Both the position numbers and the translations under genes were made by a program. The notes beneath the pieces are model-generated. The model did no database searches and was not told the origin of the DNA. It was given only the letters and a program-made list of their open reading frames with translations. Below are positions 24,680 through 36,831 of a stretch of 64,000 nucleotides of DNA, in pieces. Numbering within the stretch: the first letter of the stretch is position 1; each line of letters opens with the position of its first letter. Source of the DNA: Lasiosphaeris hirsuta (lineage: Eukaryota; Ascomycota; Sordariomycetes; Sordariales; Lasiosphaeriaceae); assembly GCA_030549175.1 (NCBI GenBank), contig JAUKUA010000001.1:6882001-6946000 (forward strand), read 5' to 3'.

Positions 24680-27600
24680 TTAGTGCTGTTGCCTCTTCGA
24701 CTCATCAATATCGGCCCCCAACTCGGCCGGTCGTCTCGGGTCCACGTACGCAGACAGGCGTTCATCACCCCAACGCGCGCCAATCGACACCCACACGTGT
24801 TTCGCTGGAATCTGCACGTTCCTGGTCTCACGGATGCCTGTCCACCGTAGCCGCTTCTCGCGGCTCATATCACTGTTTCCGATACCACCGTTGGTGTTCC
24901 ACTCCTTGATGATATCGCGAATGAACTCCACCTTGCGGCGGAAGTGGTTTGCCGCTGGAATACCTTGCAGTTCAGAGCTAATCTCGGGCCGGCGCCGTGT
25001 GGGATTACTCGTGCTACGGGTTCCTGCACGAGGGGCCGGTTGCTTTGCCGGAGTGGAAAAGTTCAGGAGCGTCTGTAGGGGGTATGAGAGGACTGTTCGT
25101 CCATCCAATGCCGACTCAGCGAGAGACCCTGTTCCTTCGAGACGTTTCGCAGCTTCCTGGGGGAGGTGCCAGAAGTGGCACCATGTTCCTGTCGAGTCAA
25201 TGACGATTTTGGTATGGTCAGGGAAGTTGAACTATGAAGCATGTTAGCGAGGCCACACCTAAAAAAACCAATGACGGGAATGACTGACCTGCATATGTCC
25301 ATCACAGAACATCCAGCAGCCGACATCCCCAAAACGTTGGTAGAACGTGACGATATCACTTGGCGCAGCGGTTGGGTCCGTAATGGTAGGAACGTGGATC
25401 GGCGCCTCTTCTGCCTGTCCAGGGCTATCCATTTCTCGACCATAGGCGATCATGTAGTTGGCGAACTTCTTCCACAACACGATCCTTTCTCTCTTACGGT
25501 GCTCGTAAATATCCTTGCCCGCCGATAACTTGCCTGTCGAGCCATCTGGGTATACCGTAAGGTGGAAATTCTCCGGGGCAACTCGCACACGCGAGAAACC
25601 ATCTTCACCATTGTTTTCGTAGAATTGCACGCTGTTTGTCATGGGCACAATTTGGTGTCTATCAGGGTAGTTCGGATCTTCCCTTCGCTGGCAGTGTCGC
25701 TCCGCTCCGTGAACGAGCATGCAGGCGGGGGGTAAGATGCCGTCTTGAATCCCACCATCCTGGGTTGGAATGCTTCGAAGGATGCACCCGACGCTTCCAT
25801 CGTTGAGAATGTATCCCAAACCAAACTTGTTGGTATAATCAACCCATTTAACCACGATGTGAGGGGGGGATGGCGTTCTGTCCCTGGAAGACAGGAGGGC
25901 CATGGAACGAGAATTTAAAGCCCTTTCGAGTTCAGCCTGCAACTTCTGCAGGCGGTCCAGAACGACGTCCGGTCGGGTGCCAGCAACAGCTTCTTGATAT
26001 TCTGAAGGGCTGAAGAGCGATAATCTCTCCTCCTGTAGCTTTTGTTTCAAAGACGATGGATTGGATGGCTTTCGTTGAGGAGGTGGGATGGTCCGCTCAG
26101 CTGCGAGAACCATCGGCTCAGTTTTACTTCTCGGAATAGCATTGAGCTCAGTTTTGCTTCTTGGGACAGCCGTAAGTTGGCTGCGAAGGCTTCGAGTTGA
26201 TCCCATGTACGGCTGGGCCAACTCATCTGGGGACTGCTCGCTGGCACTTGGCACCTCCCGGGTGGATCGGGAGCGGAGGCTCTTTTCTGAAGCTGCAGTA
26301 GGCTCCGCAATAGGCTGGGCTCGGTAGATACTCGCAGTGTTGGTTGGCCTACCCTGCGCTCTCTGCTGAGCAGCGAAACTTTGAGGGGGGGCGCGTAGAA
26401 GGTTTGATGGGACTCTCTGGGTCGCTTTGCTTTGGCTGAGAGTGCTGAGTTCAGTCGTCTTATCCAAAATCTGCGATGGTTGCTGGGCCTGTTGAGCCTG
26501 TGTGGCAAGGCGAGCCTGCAGTCGCTGTTCGTTGCGAACCTCATCGAATGGCCGGTAGACGATGCCCTCTGCCAAGGGAATAACGGGGGTTAGACCGTGA
26601 TGCTCCTCTTCTGCCATCTCTCTCCAGATGTTCTTGAACACGAGCTTAGCCTCGCCCCAGGGGCCGACATTGCACTCTCGACACATCTCCTGGACATTGC
26701 GAAGGTTGAGCGCTGCCATTTTTGAATCCATAGGCTCGTAGAAAGCAGTGCTTTGTGGTGCGGTGTCCCGGAGCTTTGATGTGATATCGGTAGCTACCGG
26801 CAGGTATCCTGAGGTGAAGAATGGATGCGCCACGATAACATCAGGCTCTGGCCTGCTGTCTGCATCCTGAAGCATTGTCGCGACCAAGTCCTTGGCTTCC
26901 ATACTGATGTATTTTTGGGACGTCTCAGGCGTTGGCCATTCATAGTCCCTGTCTCGTGCGCGACGGTAAATCTCGTCCGTGGTTGACGATTGGAAGGGGG
27001 GTTTGGAAGTGAGCATGGCATATCTAGCTACTGTTAGCTGTGTGGGTCATCATCGTTGGCCAAGAGTTGACTTACAGGATAATTCCCAGGCTCCAGATAT
27101 CGACCATGTGATCATGACCCTTCTTACCCTTTTCAAGAATTTCAGGGGCGATGTAGTTGGGTGTGCCACACAAGGTTGTTCGCCGCATGATCTGCATATC
27201 CTTCCCCGTAAGGAGGAGTGCAGCCAGGCCGAAGTCCCCAATTTTGGCGTTCATGTACTTGTCGAGAAAGATGTTGCCCATTTTCAGGTCCCGGTGAATA
27301 ATACCCTTGGCATGCATGTACTTGATTGCTCCTGAGATTTGGATGGCGTAAAATCTCACCTCAGGTTCTGTCAAGCCCTTGCGCCGCTTGACCATGTCCA
27401 TAAGTGAGCCATTGGGGCACAACTCTAGGACGAGGTAGGTGCAGTTCTCGAAGGTGAATGCGCGATGGAAGTGGACGATATTCTGCTGTCGCATCTTGGA
27501 GTGAATCTGAAGCTCAGTCTGGAACTTCTGTTCCATCTTGGTGGCCATCTGGCTCTTGACAATCTTGAGCGCGTATCGCTTCGAAGTCCCAGCCAGCTTG

Positions 27601-27842
27601 CCATCGTAGCAAATGGCGAACCCGCCCTTTCCCAAGAGTTTGCCGACCTGGTAAACAGCGCCCTCTTTTCGATCTGCGCTCGGAGGCTCGGTGACATTGT
27701 TGGGGGGTGGTAGTGGATGCTCCTTGTCTTTGACGCTCTTAAGCTGGGCTGCTGCCTTAGTCTTCAGCTCGTTCGCTCGAGGTCGCTGGGCATTCGCATC
27801 CCGTGGTGATAGGGCTTCCATATCAACGCCCTTAGCTACCAT
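24680..27842 (-). CDS. CDC5: polo-like mitotic kinase
   Basis: Three exons (27076-27842, 25289-27023, 24680-25231) give 1017 aa. The kinase domain starts near residue 64 with KLLGKGGFA, followed by HRDLKMGNIF, DFGLAALL and the activation segment RRTTLCGTPNYIAPE. Its Thr is the expected activating phosphosite. A long Ser/Pro/Gln-rich linker precedes polo box 1, which begins at VKWVDYTNKFGLGY (about residue 666). Polo box 2 contains the phosphopeptide-binding pair in PDHTK. Polo box 1 carries a long Cys-containing insert. The last exon adds a basic tail (from about residue 880). The role is entry into and exit from mitosis and septation, by family. Divergent from the OPA3-like gene. The ATG at 27842 is the first in frame; a second lies seven codons further in. 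Confidence 0.95.
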
Positions 27843-28781
27843 TGCTCCCTAGGCGCCCGAGCAAGAAGGAACACGGTGGAGTTCAGATGCAAGTCTGCAG
27901 CCTCACGGGTGGTTCAGATGTGATGTGCTAGGTCTACAAATAAGTTAGGAACAAGCGTAATGGCAACATATAGAAAGTGCATTGGCCAGCAGGGGCTGCA
28001 GTGAATGGAGAGCAGTGAACGAAGAGCGGTGGGCGGGAGGTGTGCAGAAACTTACGGCCAACAAGATCCCTGGCATTCACCACGGACGAAGTTTGACGAT
28101 GTAAATCGGCAATTAGCATGAAGATATATCTGTGCCGATAAACAATGAATGGATGCAAGCTGGGCGATGGCGAACAAACAACCCGTGATGAGGGCTCGGC
28201 GGCGCAAAAGTGTAGACAGCACGTCGCTGTGGTTTGGTTTGTCCGGTGGATGTGTGTGTATGTGTTGAAAGCTGGAGCCGACCGAGATTGCGCGGGACGC
28301 CGAATCGGCCTTGTTTGTCGCTTCGCTCGTTGTCAGAGCAACCGTTGCTCGTAGCTCTCGGACGAACCCACCAAGACAGAATTGCCAGTCTTTGATTGAC
28401 CAGCCTTGGACAGGGGTCTCCACACAAGCTTCTCCTTGACCTGCCCACAACTGTCTGCTAAGACGCTATTGGCTGCACACCTCGATAAGCCCTGTATCGA
28501 ATTCTTATCGCCGGCACTGCCGAGGGACCCTCCACATTGAGCTCCGACTCTCTCACTCACGTCAACACGGAGCGATCCGACAAAACACGACCATACAGGA
28601 AGCGGGGCGAGCTACTATCTCAACGTTTCGGCGTTGCTATTTTTCTTTTCTTTTCAGGGCCGCAGTCGAGGAATGCTGAGGGCGGCGTCAATCAGCTGAG
28701 AACACCCAAAGTAGTGGCTTCAGCTTCTTCGTTCCCCCTCAGCTCCTCTGCTAGCCTCGTTGGCCGAGGCTCACCGGCAGC
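27843..28781. promoter_or_regulatory. divergent promoter region, polo kinase and OPA3-like gene
   Basis: 939 bp between two outward-facing start codons must hold both promoters and leaders. I see no open frame with support and no clear binding motif. Confidence 0.5.
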
Positions 28782-29498
28782 ATGGTCCCCTTACCTCTTT
28801 TCAAGCTTGCAGCGCTCTTTGTCCGGCATGTGTCCAAGTATGGCGCGGTTAGTAGTGCATTTCTCGTCGATTCCTCGTGCGCTCATGGCTATCTGAATTA
28901 ACACAGCTTGTGCGAGCAGAACCAAATTAAGCACCAAGCCCATGAACATGTGCGCTTTAGACAGTTTGCCGCAAAGTACGGCCAGATGATACACCAATTG
29001 AACATGCGAATGTCGGTCGCATTACTTCGGAACCCCGATGCGGAATTACGAGCAAAGGAAAAAGCAGAAGCACCGACAGTGAAAACAAAAGAGCAAATCG
29101 AGCGCGAGGCACAGCTGCGGGTAAAATACGGCGCAACACCCAAAGAATCACACCCAATTAAAGAGATACCTACAAGTGTTTGGAGGAGGAGGTTTAGGGC
29201 TTTACCCGAGGCGAAGGCTGTTGATCTCTTCGCCGACGTCATAGGAGATGGCTTCATCTTGCTGATCGCAAGTGCTCTTGTCATCTACGAATACCAGCGG
29301 TCATCTTCAAAACCCGACCAGCACATGGAGAAAATTAAAGAGTTGGATGAGAAGCTCGACGAGCTGAGGAAGAGAGAGGAGGAGCGAGAGGATGTTGAAA
29401 AGGCTCAGCAAGCACGCCTGCATACAATTGAGGAGGCGCTGAGGGCGTTCAAGGACCCCAAAACGAAGCTGCCCCTTCTGCCCACTCCGGCAGCTTGA
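28782..29498 (+). CDS. OPA3-like mitochondrial protein
   Basis: Two exons (28782-28847, 28920-29498) give 214 aa. The start MVPLPLFKLAALFVRHVSKY and the splice into GANQIKHQA match the N-terminus of the OPA3 family (human OPA3 begins similarly and continues into an ANRIK segment). A basic, helical region follows, then a hydrophobic segment (GFILLIASALVIYEYQR, about residue 135) that matches the membrane-proximal part of OPA3. A charged coiled coil (about residues 160-190) and a Pro-rich end close the protein. A closer acceptor at 28906 would run into a stop, so the acceptor before AACCAAATT at 28920 is chosen. OPA3 proteins sit in mitochondrial membranes and affect organelle shape; the biochemical role is not settled. 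Confidence 0.88.
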
Positions 29499-29922
29499 GG
29501 CAGGCCACGGTTGAAAGCTGCAAGCTGAGATACCCCTTGACCGACTCGGGAGTTGGCATGGGATAGAACTGCCAAAGGATTGAGAGAACTTGATCACAGT
29601 CCAGCGTTCTTGAACCGTCTGTGTTTTTTTTTTGTTTGGCGATTCCCAAAACTCTCCCACCCACCACCTGTACGATGATGTAAGTTGCTCCAATATATCC
29701 CGTCTTGGGTAGTTGGATGACCGGGTTGGAAAGAGCTCGTACCCGGTATTTGGGATTCAGGGGAAGGAGCGACAGTACTGTGCTACTCACTGTAGACGGC
29801 AAGAAGAGAATACCAGACTCCCTCCTCAACAAAAATTCGGATGAAGACGATACCCTGTACTTAGAATTTCATGAAACCCATCCCCCGATCTCACGCCTTG
29901 CCAGTGCATTCGGGAACTTATA

Positions 29923-30761
29923 ATGGATCATCTTGATCTCGAGCCAAGCGCAGAAAACTTCATCTGTTCGAGCCTCACGCAACGTGAGCCATGGGGGCCT
30001 GTCGCTACGCAGATCCTGCAGTCTGGCGGGAAGCTTTGGAAGGGTAATGTTCTGTCTCAAAAATTACCATGACGCTTAGACTACTAAAAAGTTGACACGC
30101 TCCTCAGAGACCAACCTTGAAAGCCATGACATCGCTTTGCTGATACCACGGGAGTTTCAAGAAGGCAGTCAACACTTTCAGTTCCTCCTGCTTTCTCCAG
30201 TAGACATAGAGGACCGTGGAGCTATCACCCGAATCGAGCAACTCCGCCATTTGAGCGGGGACGCTGACATGGCGGTGGTCTTTCTCTTCGATGAGGACAG
30301 GGATGAAGGTGCTACGGCATCTTTCATGAAGCTTCAGTTGGGGTAGGTTGGCCAATCCCACACTAGCTACTCACAACCTGGAGTTACCTTGTGTGGATAA
30401 CTAACCCACAACAACACGCAGCATCGTGGCCGGTGACATCCTTGAGATTCCCATCATACCGCTCTCCTCGCCCGAAGCGCTCACCACGACCCTCCAGAGC
30501 TTCATGACTTCTCTGGTCAGCTCTAGAGCCGCACGAAGCTGTCCGGTAGATGCCACCCAAGATCTGCTGCCCTACTGCACAGTCAATGCACCATTGTCTA
30601 ACCAGAGCTTGGGCGTCCTGGGCAATGACAGCTTTAGCTTCAGGGATTTGCTTGACGGGGTGGCCACGGAGGAAGGCTGCACCAGGATCGGTGATACCAT
30701 TGGGCAGGCAGAGGCATCACGCATGCTCTCCTTCTGGACCCACGAGTTCGCCATTCCTTGA
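29923..30761 (+). CDS. unrecognised 231-aa protein, SPO16-like layout
   Basis: Three exons (29923-30043, 30108-30342, 30422-30761) with good donor, acceptor and branch sites (ctactaaa, taactaac) join in frame to 231 codons plus stop. The ATG is the first in the exon. I do not recognise a named domain with confidence. The central part alternates hydrophobic strands and helices: SHDIALLIPREF, HFQFLLLSPVDI, a helix RGAITRIEQL, then MAVVFLFDED, a helix ASFMKLQL, then ILEIPIIPLSS and a helix TLQSFMTSL. This order matches what I recall of human SPO16 (C1orf146), a small XPF-like meiotic crossover protein, but residue identity is low. It could equally be another small alpha/beta protein. Gene reality is well supported by splicing; function is a guess. 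Confidence 0.65.
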
Positions 30762-33577
30762 TCCCATCAAGTCTCCGCGCCGCAGTAGTGCAGCAACGCA
30801 ACCATCTGGCTTATCATTGTGGGCATGTCGAACCGGATGGGAGCAAAAGGATTCTTCTCTTGGAGGGTCTGACTTTCGAATAGTTGGTCCGATGGGGTGA
30901 TGTGCGTGCCTTGGTGGACCTATGTCAGGTTCTTCGCTCTCGTTTGCCCAGGAGCTGCAAAGCAACGAAAGGGGCTGAAAGATGTCTAGTCTACAGACTC
31001 ATCTCGCAGGATAGGGTTATTGAAGCACCACCACTCCCAACTGCAATTTCATGAGTGGAACAACATTAAGCCTCGGCGGTTCCCCTCGCATGACCGATAC
31101 GATACCGACAATGTGGGTGACCTAGTAGGGCGACGGTGAGGTAGGTCTTGCAGTGCCGATCCGGATACCCTCTCCGCTCCACTTGGATAGGGAAGCTCAG
31201 GCAGTTGCGAATAAGATAGTACCGGTTCTCTGTCCTGTGTCGACACGTGCTGAGGCAACGCACGACGCAGATAGGCTCGACTAAGCGCGGCTGCGAGGTG
31301 CAGCGTGAAGGTGGCTGCGTCCCTGCATCTCTCGACAACTGCCTTCTGTGTGGCAGCAAGTGGAAATGATCAACGCTACACCACCACTGATCCCCTTGCT
31401 CAAAGCGAGGCTGAACTGAATCAACTACACATGATGCACGCAGTCGTAGCCGCCGCGTATGCGGAAGTCGCGGCAACAGCGCATGGGATGGCCATCTGGG
31501 GTTGGCCGGGCCTCGAAAGACGGCCATCGCGCGGCGATGCTATCTCCTCGCTGCACGCAAGATCTCACCATGTTATCATTGAAGGCGGAGAGCTGGCTCA
31601 GCGGAGATCTCTGATTACCGCGAAGGATGTTCCCCTAAGATGTACGTGGTTACCGAGGGTACTCTAGGGTGACCACACTACGTACAGTCCAGCATCAGCA
31701 AGAAGCCCATGCTCGATAACTGATTCCAAGCACATCATCTATCACGGCGCAGTATCGAATATTACCGGGGCGGCATATTGCCCTGTCTGAGGAGGCCATT
31801 CACACGATGCAGCTAGGACACAGTGACGAAATAACAGCTGGCTAACAGGGCACCAGATATCACATCACATCATGGATCAGAATGGTTGGGGGGCCGGTTG
31901 GTGGCGCTGGGAGATGCTGCATGTATGTGTGGTGTTGGCGGCGGTGACTTGGGTTGGGGGCCCCGGCATGGACTAGGCTGGGCTGAGTGGTCCGAAAGGG
32001 ACACTGCGGGGTGGGCTATCCTCCTTCACGGCAGGCAGCGCAAGCGACGGAGCGACGGTGAACCGGGGGCCGGAGCGACCCATGGCAACTCACCTCAGGT
32101 GAGCATTAGCTGTGGTTCCCCAGAAAACTATCTGGGGATTAGGTCCGGCCTCGGAAAACCAATCGGTGACTGTCATTCGACGGTGGATCATCGTTAAGTC
32201 TTGTAAGCCAACGATTCCATCGCGAGCCGACGAAGGAAGAATCCAACGGTGTCTCAATCTCTGTGCGGCCACGAGCTTGTGAGCCACTCGGTTGACGGAG
32301 GTCCAAAACGGTGCTATGTTCATCACATCGAAACCGAAATCATAAAATTCCCGAAGCCCGATGCGAAAGGCCCTCAAGCATGGGCACAACGCGTGATGTG
32401 ATAAGCTCACTGGACAAGGACGTGGGCGAGGGTTTTCAGCTTATCGAACATCCCTGAGTCGATCGATGCTGTCAGTCGTCAACGAGAGGCTCTGAAGCGG
32501 GGTTCTGCGATGCGTGATACTAAATCACATCACAACCCCAGGGATTCTTGCTCAGACCATTATGCTGCTGCGGTATCGCTCGTCCGTATATTCGAGTAGT
32601 AATTTATCTGGTTTTGCAGAGGCCCATCACCATGCAAGTCAATCAGAGCATGGAAGGGCCAGGTCAGGGTCACGTCGAGCATTCCGTTGAAAGAACTGTG
32701 GATGATGGCTTCGACGGGCTGGAGTGGCTGCAGTGGTTGCAGTAGCTCACTTGGCTGCCACGGTGGGGGGCCGGCTGACGGGTCGTGGTTGGCTGGGTGG
32801 CGTGCTGGGGAACCGTGGTACCCGCAAGCGAGGCCAATTATTCTGACGTTCCAGCCGCCGGGTGAGTGACGGACAAGGAAGGATTTTCGATATTACATCG
32901 AGCTCTCCACACACACACCTGCTCTCTCGCACCGCAAAGTTCGATGCGTACATGCAAAAGGTGGCTGGGAGCGGGCCGGATAATGGACAAATGGCGACGA
33001 ATTGCGTTCGACTCCGACTCAGGGACACTTGACAGGAAGTGGCCGTCCCGCGTTGCCGCCCGCGCTAGAACTGACGACTGCGCGTGGACATTCCACATGA
33101 GCATTCCACAACGGGGGATCGCATCGGCGCCATTACCGCATGCCTCGCTTCGCCAAGCCGATAGTATTGGAGCGTCCGGCGGCAGCGCTTGGATTCCATA
33201 TGGCTGTCACTTGCATGCCCTCGCCAGTCGAAGCTGTGGAACATGCTCCTCGGTGCCCTCCGAATGGAGTTGTTGGATAGAACGTGGCATCGCACCACTA
33301 AAGCAGGTGCATCGCGCGGGTCAGCATAGGAGACTGATCATTTCTAATGATGTGCTCTGATCAACCTGATCGCTGCCTTACCCAATGCGCTGAGAGAAAC
33401 GCATCGTGAAGGAGATCGTGAATAAGCCTACTCGGCGGCAAAGCAGGAACAGCACCGTGAGATCAAGTTTGTCCAACTGCCATGGTAGCGGACCGCGCTT
33501 GCGGCTCGCGATCCTGCCGTCGCGGCTCTCGGGAGGTTTTGCTGTGGTGACCTTGATGGGCGGAGATCGCCACAGAG

Positions 33578-33599
33578 CCACCACCACCACCACCACCAC
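33578..33599. repeat. CAC trinucleotide microsatellite
   Basis: About seven uninterrupted CAC units in noncoding DNA. Confidence 0.8.
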
Positions 33600-35230
33600 A
33601 ACGCCGCTCTGCAGCGCCGTTTAGAGGCTCTCGACCGTTTACCGCCGCAGGACGATAGTCGAAGCCCACTGTGCTAGCTACTACACTAGGCGGTACCCAA
33701 CGATCGAAAACTAGCGCCGTGTAGTGCCGTAGAGTGTGGTGTTCTGAGGGCGTACAGAGATCCAGCGCAAAGGGTGACAACACGACCCTGGTTTTGCTGC
33801 AATCAATCACCCAAGAGGCAGACCTGGGAAGATCGAGCAACTGTGCCGCCTCATCACATTTGCTGTCAATAGTTGGGATATTCCCGAACATGGGAGAGTC
33901 TGGTACTGCAACTGCAGCTGCCGAGTCCTCCGCTGTGCTCTGGGGGCGTCACTTATACGCAGTACACTACGGGCGCACGGCCGCTTTGCGAGTCCCAGCA
34001 CTTTAACCCCGTGCTAGCGAGCTCAAGGGAGAGAGAGAGACTGGCATGGCCCGAGCTCAGCATGATAATCTTATCGCCCCGTCTCCCTCAAACGGCTTGT
34101 GCCTCAGCAACCCCCAGCGTACCCCCGCCAGCCCGCCCAGCGTACCCCAGCGGCGAGGGGCCAGCCTGATCGTCGTCGCAGAGCTGGGATGGCGGGACAG
34201 CTGGGGGGTGTTTTTGCCGGAAAGCTGCGACGAGCAGAGTGTTTTGACTACACAACACGAGCGAGAAGAACAAAAAAACTGCACGGCAGAAAAATGAAGG
34301 AAGGTTGCTCGAGCCATCAAGTTTCACAGCTCTTAGCATCGAATACGGAGTGCTCTTGGGGATAACTGACCGTCAGATTCAGTGACGACGCCGCCTGGAG
34401 TTTCTGAAGGAATAACAGTTCTTCTGAGTCGCGATTGGCGGCGACTCGGTCTTCCCAGACGGTCATGAGAGACGGGTTTGATTCTCTCCGGGGACGTCGA
34501 GGTCCATACATGCTGTCGTTGGCCAGGTTGGAGAGGGAACGGGGGGAGAGTCGAGGGGCCTCGTTTGTCACTCGACACTGGTGAAGCGCGGAGGGGTTAC
34601 AGGAGGGATACATGAGACCCCGGCCCCCGCATCCAATGCATCCAAATGCTCAGATGCGGCAGGGGGGGGCCTGTCGCGGACTTTCGCTGGCTGCTCTTGC
34701 TTGCGAACCTGTCTGCTGCAGAGTGCAGAGAGACGAGGCGGGTACTGACGTGATTGGCCCCTCGTCTGGCTGTAGCCGCCCACGCTACGCCAATCACGCG
34801 GGAACAGCCATTTGCAGTTCGACATTCCCAAGCTCCCCAAGCAGTTTGCCATTTCACCACATTTCGCTTTTGCTGCCAGTGCCCAATCCTCCCCGGGCCG
34901 CCGCCCCAATCGGGCCCAGTGCAGCGCTCGAGTAACCTGCGAGTCTTGGGCATACCCAGTCTCTGATGGAGACGGAGCGAGATTCTCGTAATGGGAGAGG
35001 AAATAGCGAGCAGGCAGAGAGAGAGATTGCCGCGGCCGGGGGCCGTGCTGTTTGGTCGTCGATGCCAAGGCCCAGATGCGAGACGGCGAGGACTGGCTGC
35101 CAGTTGCCTGCCCAGCGACGCAGAAGGGCGGTCTCGGCCGTGGCTGGCACACGAATCTCTGTCTCGAGGCCTTTTCTCCGTTTTCTCGATGCTATTTTCT
35201 CTGCGTCCTCTGCAGCCAGGTCCCCTGCTC

Positions 35231-35272
35231 CCCCATGTCCCCCATGTCCCCCATGTCCCCCATGTCCCCCAT
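35231..35272. repeat. 9-bp tandem repeat ccccatgtc
   Basis: Four perfect copies of ccccatgtc followed by a partial fifth, in the pyrimidine-rich region upstream of the DUF7727-like gene. Confidence 0.85.
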
Positions 35273-36290
35273 CCATGCCCGTCACATAGCCCCATCGACG
35301 AGCTGCATGTGGACGATGTACGCTACCGGTCTTGGCCTTGCGCGCTCTCGTCCCTAGCCCTCTCTGCCCGCCTAACCCGCCTCGTCTACGTTGCGCTGCC
35401 CGCCTCGACCCTGTCGTGGACCTGCCCTGTCGCTTCTTAAACTCGCATGGTCCCAGATGTCTGGCGATCAAGCAGCCGTCCCTACTCCGCACATGTCAAA
35501 CACCACACTGTCTGATCTCCACCCTGAATTCAATGCCTCGAGCCTAGCTCATACCATACACCAAGCCCGTCCTCGAACCTCTTGCACACCCCAGCCCGCA
35601 TCGGGCCTCATCCGAACAACAGCCTAGCATTAGATTCCCTCAGGTCCCTGGAAACCTCGATGCCGCTCGGATGCCAGCTGTTGTTATAGACCAACTCAGC
35701 AGAACTTGGATATCGAGGCACTGCCTGCCCACTATCAAGCCAGCATCAAGCCAGAAACATCCGACACACGCCCCCACTGCCTCCTGACACACGAGCTTCC
35801 GGCCCCTCGGTGCAGCCCATCTGGGCCACTGCGCCAACAAAGGGATTCCCGCCTAGCATACCCGGATCTGATATTAGTCGACGTGATCCACGCCAGCCCT
35901 CCCACTCTTGGTTTCCTCCTCTCCTCTCCTAGGCCAGCGCTGCGCACTCGGTCGTCGATAGCCTTCTTTCATATCGACGCTTTCTTCTTCTCGCTTCGTG
36001 CTTGTTTACCCACCCGCTGGTCCGGACTTTACTTCGTTCCTTCTACTACGCCCTGTATTACTTGTTCATACCGTCTTCACTTCGCACGCCCACGATTGTT
36101 TGGAACCGAGTTCGAGCTGCATTGGAAAGCGTTTAGCGTGTATTCTGTGGAACACGGCAAGAGAGACAGGAATCTTCTCCGCGAGGCAAAGAAAAGGGGA
36201 CACGACGGGCCGACTCAGAGAACCGAATCGCCGACCAACCAACCATTCTTAATTCCGAGGACCTTGCTCGTTGCTGTGTAATCAGTCGCC

Positions 36291-36831
36291 ATGGGCAGAC
36301 TTATCAAGAACCACTGGGCGAGGCTCATCATCCTTGCCTCGGCAGTCTGTACGTGCCACCCACGATCTCTCGCGTAGGACGCGGAACGCTAACACGCAAA
36401 AGACCAAGTAGCTGCTGCCGTCTCGTGCTTCTTCTGGCCCAAGATATTTTGGGACTTCCTCACAAAGACGCTAGACCCGGCCATCAAGCCGGCGCCTATA
36501 TTACAAGTGATAAACTTGCTGTTTGGGCTCGTTCTCCTTGCGTGGGAGTGGCCCCTCGGCTTCATTGCCGGGAGCAGTATTCACCGCAGCCTCGAGGCCC
36601 GCCTGGCCTTCATCCCGCTCACAGCTCTGGCCGCCGCCCTCATCTATCAAGGCACCAATGCCGCCATCTACCAGCTGATTGGTCTCGGTGTTTATTTCTG
36701 GGCTTATAGCGAGGGAGAGGTATGTTGGAGCATTATCACCGATCTTGGACTACGAGACTAACAGAACACAGATCATCTGCGCCAAGCCGTGGACTCTACC
36801 GCAACGGGGTGGCCGAACTACACGTGTCTAA
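36291..36831 (+). CDS. small membrane protein, DUF7727-like
   Basis: Three exons (36291-36348, 36403-36719, 36772-36831) give 144 aa. The N-terminus MGRLIKNHWARLIILASAVY leads into a first hydrophobic segment. The motif FFWPKIFWDFLTK follows, then a hydrophobic helix (ILQVINLLFGLVLLAWEWP), a third (FIPLTALAAALIYQG) and a fourth (IYQLIGLGVYFWAYSEGE). The tail is IICAKPWTLPQRGG. The pattern is that of a widely conserved Pezizomycotina family of about 140-aa proteins that I believe is named DUF7727. Four membrane spans are predicted by eye. Function is unknown. The start is set by the ATG and by the frame needed for the first splice (T + AC giving Tyr). The branch site gactaac supports intron 2. 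Confidence 0.85.

Larger units (their letters stand above)
30762..36290. other. 5.5 kb region without a supported gene
   Basis: Many short open frames occur here on both strands, none with a domain, family-like composition or compatible exon chain. A (CAC)n tract lies at about 33578-33599 and a 9-bp tandem repeat at 35231-35272. From about 35300 to 36290 the plus strand is pyrimidine-rich, as in long fungal 5' leaders, and probably belongs to the downstream membrane-protein gene. The rest may contain a noncoding RNA or degraded gene that I cannot identify. Confidence 0.4.

Noticed and set aside
31066..31527. 153-codon minus frame in the gene-free region
   Set aside because: Cys/His/Arg-rich shadow-like composition with no family match; neighbouring frames do not splice to it.
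32866..33360. 164-codon plus frame in the gene-free region
   Set aside because: No domain and no splice-compatible partners.
34440..34520. possible tRNA T-arm (gggtttgattctc) in the gene-free region
   Set aside because: The would-be T-loop is the wrong length and no acceptor, D or anticodon arms were found around it.
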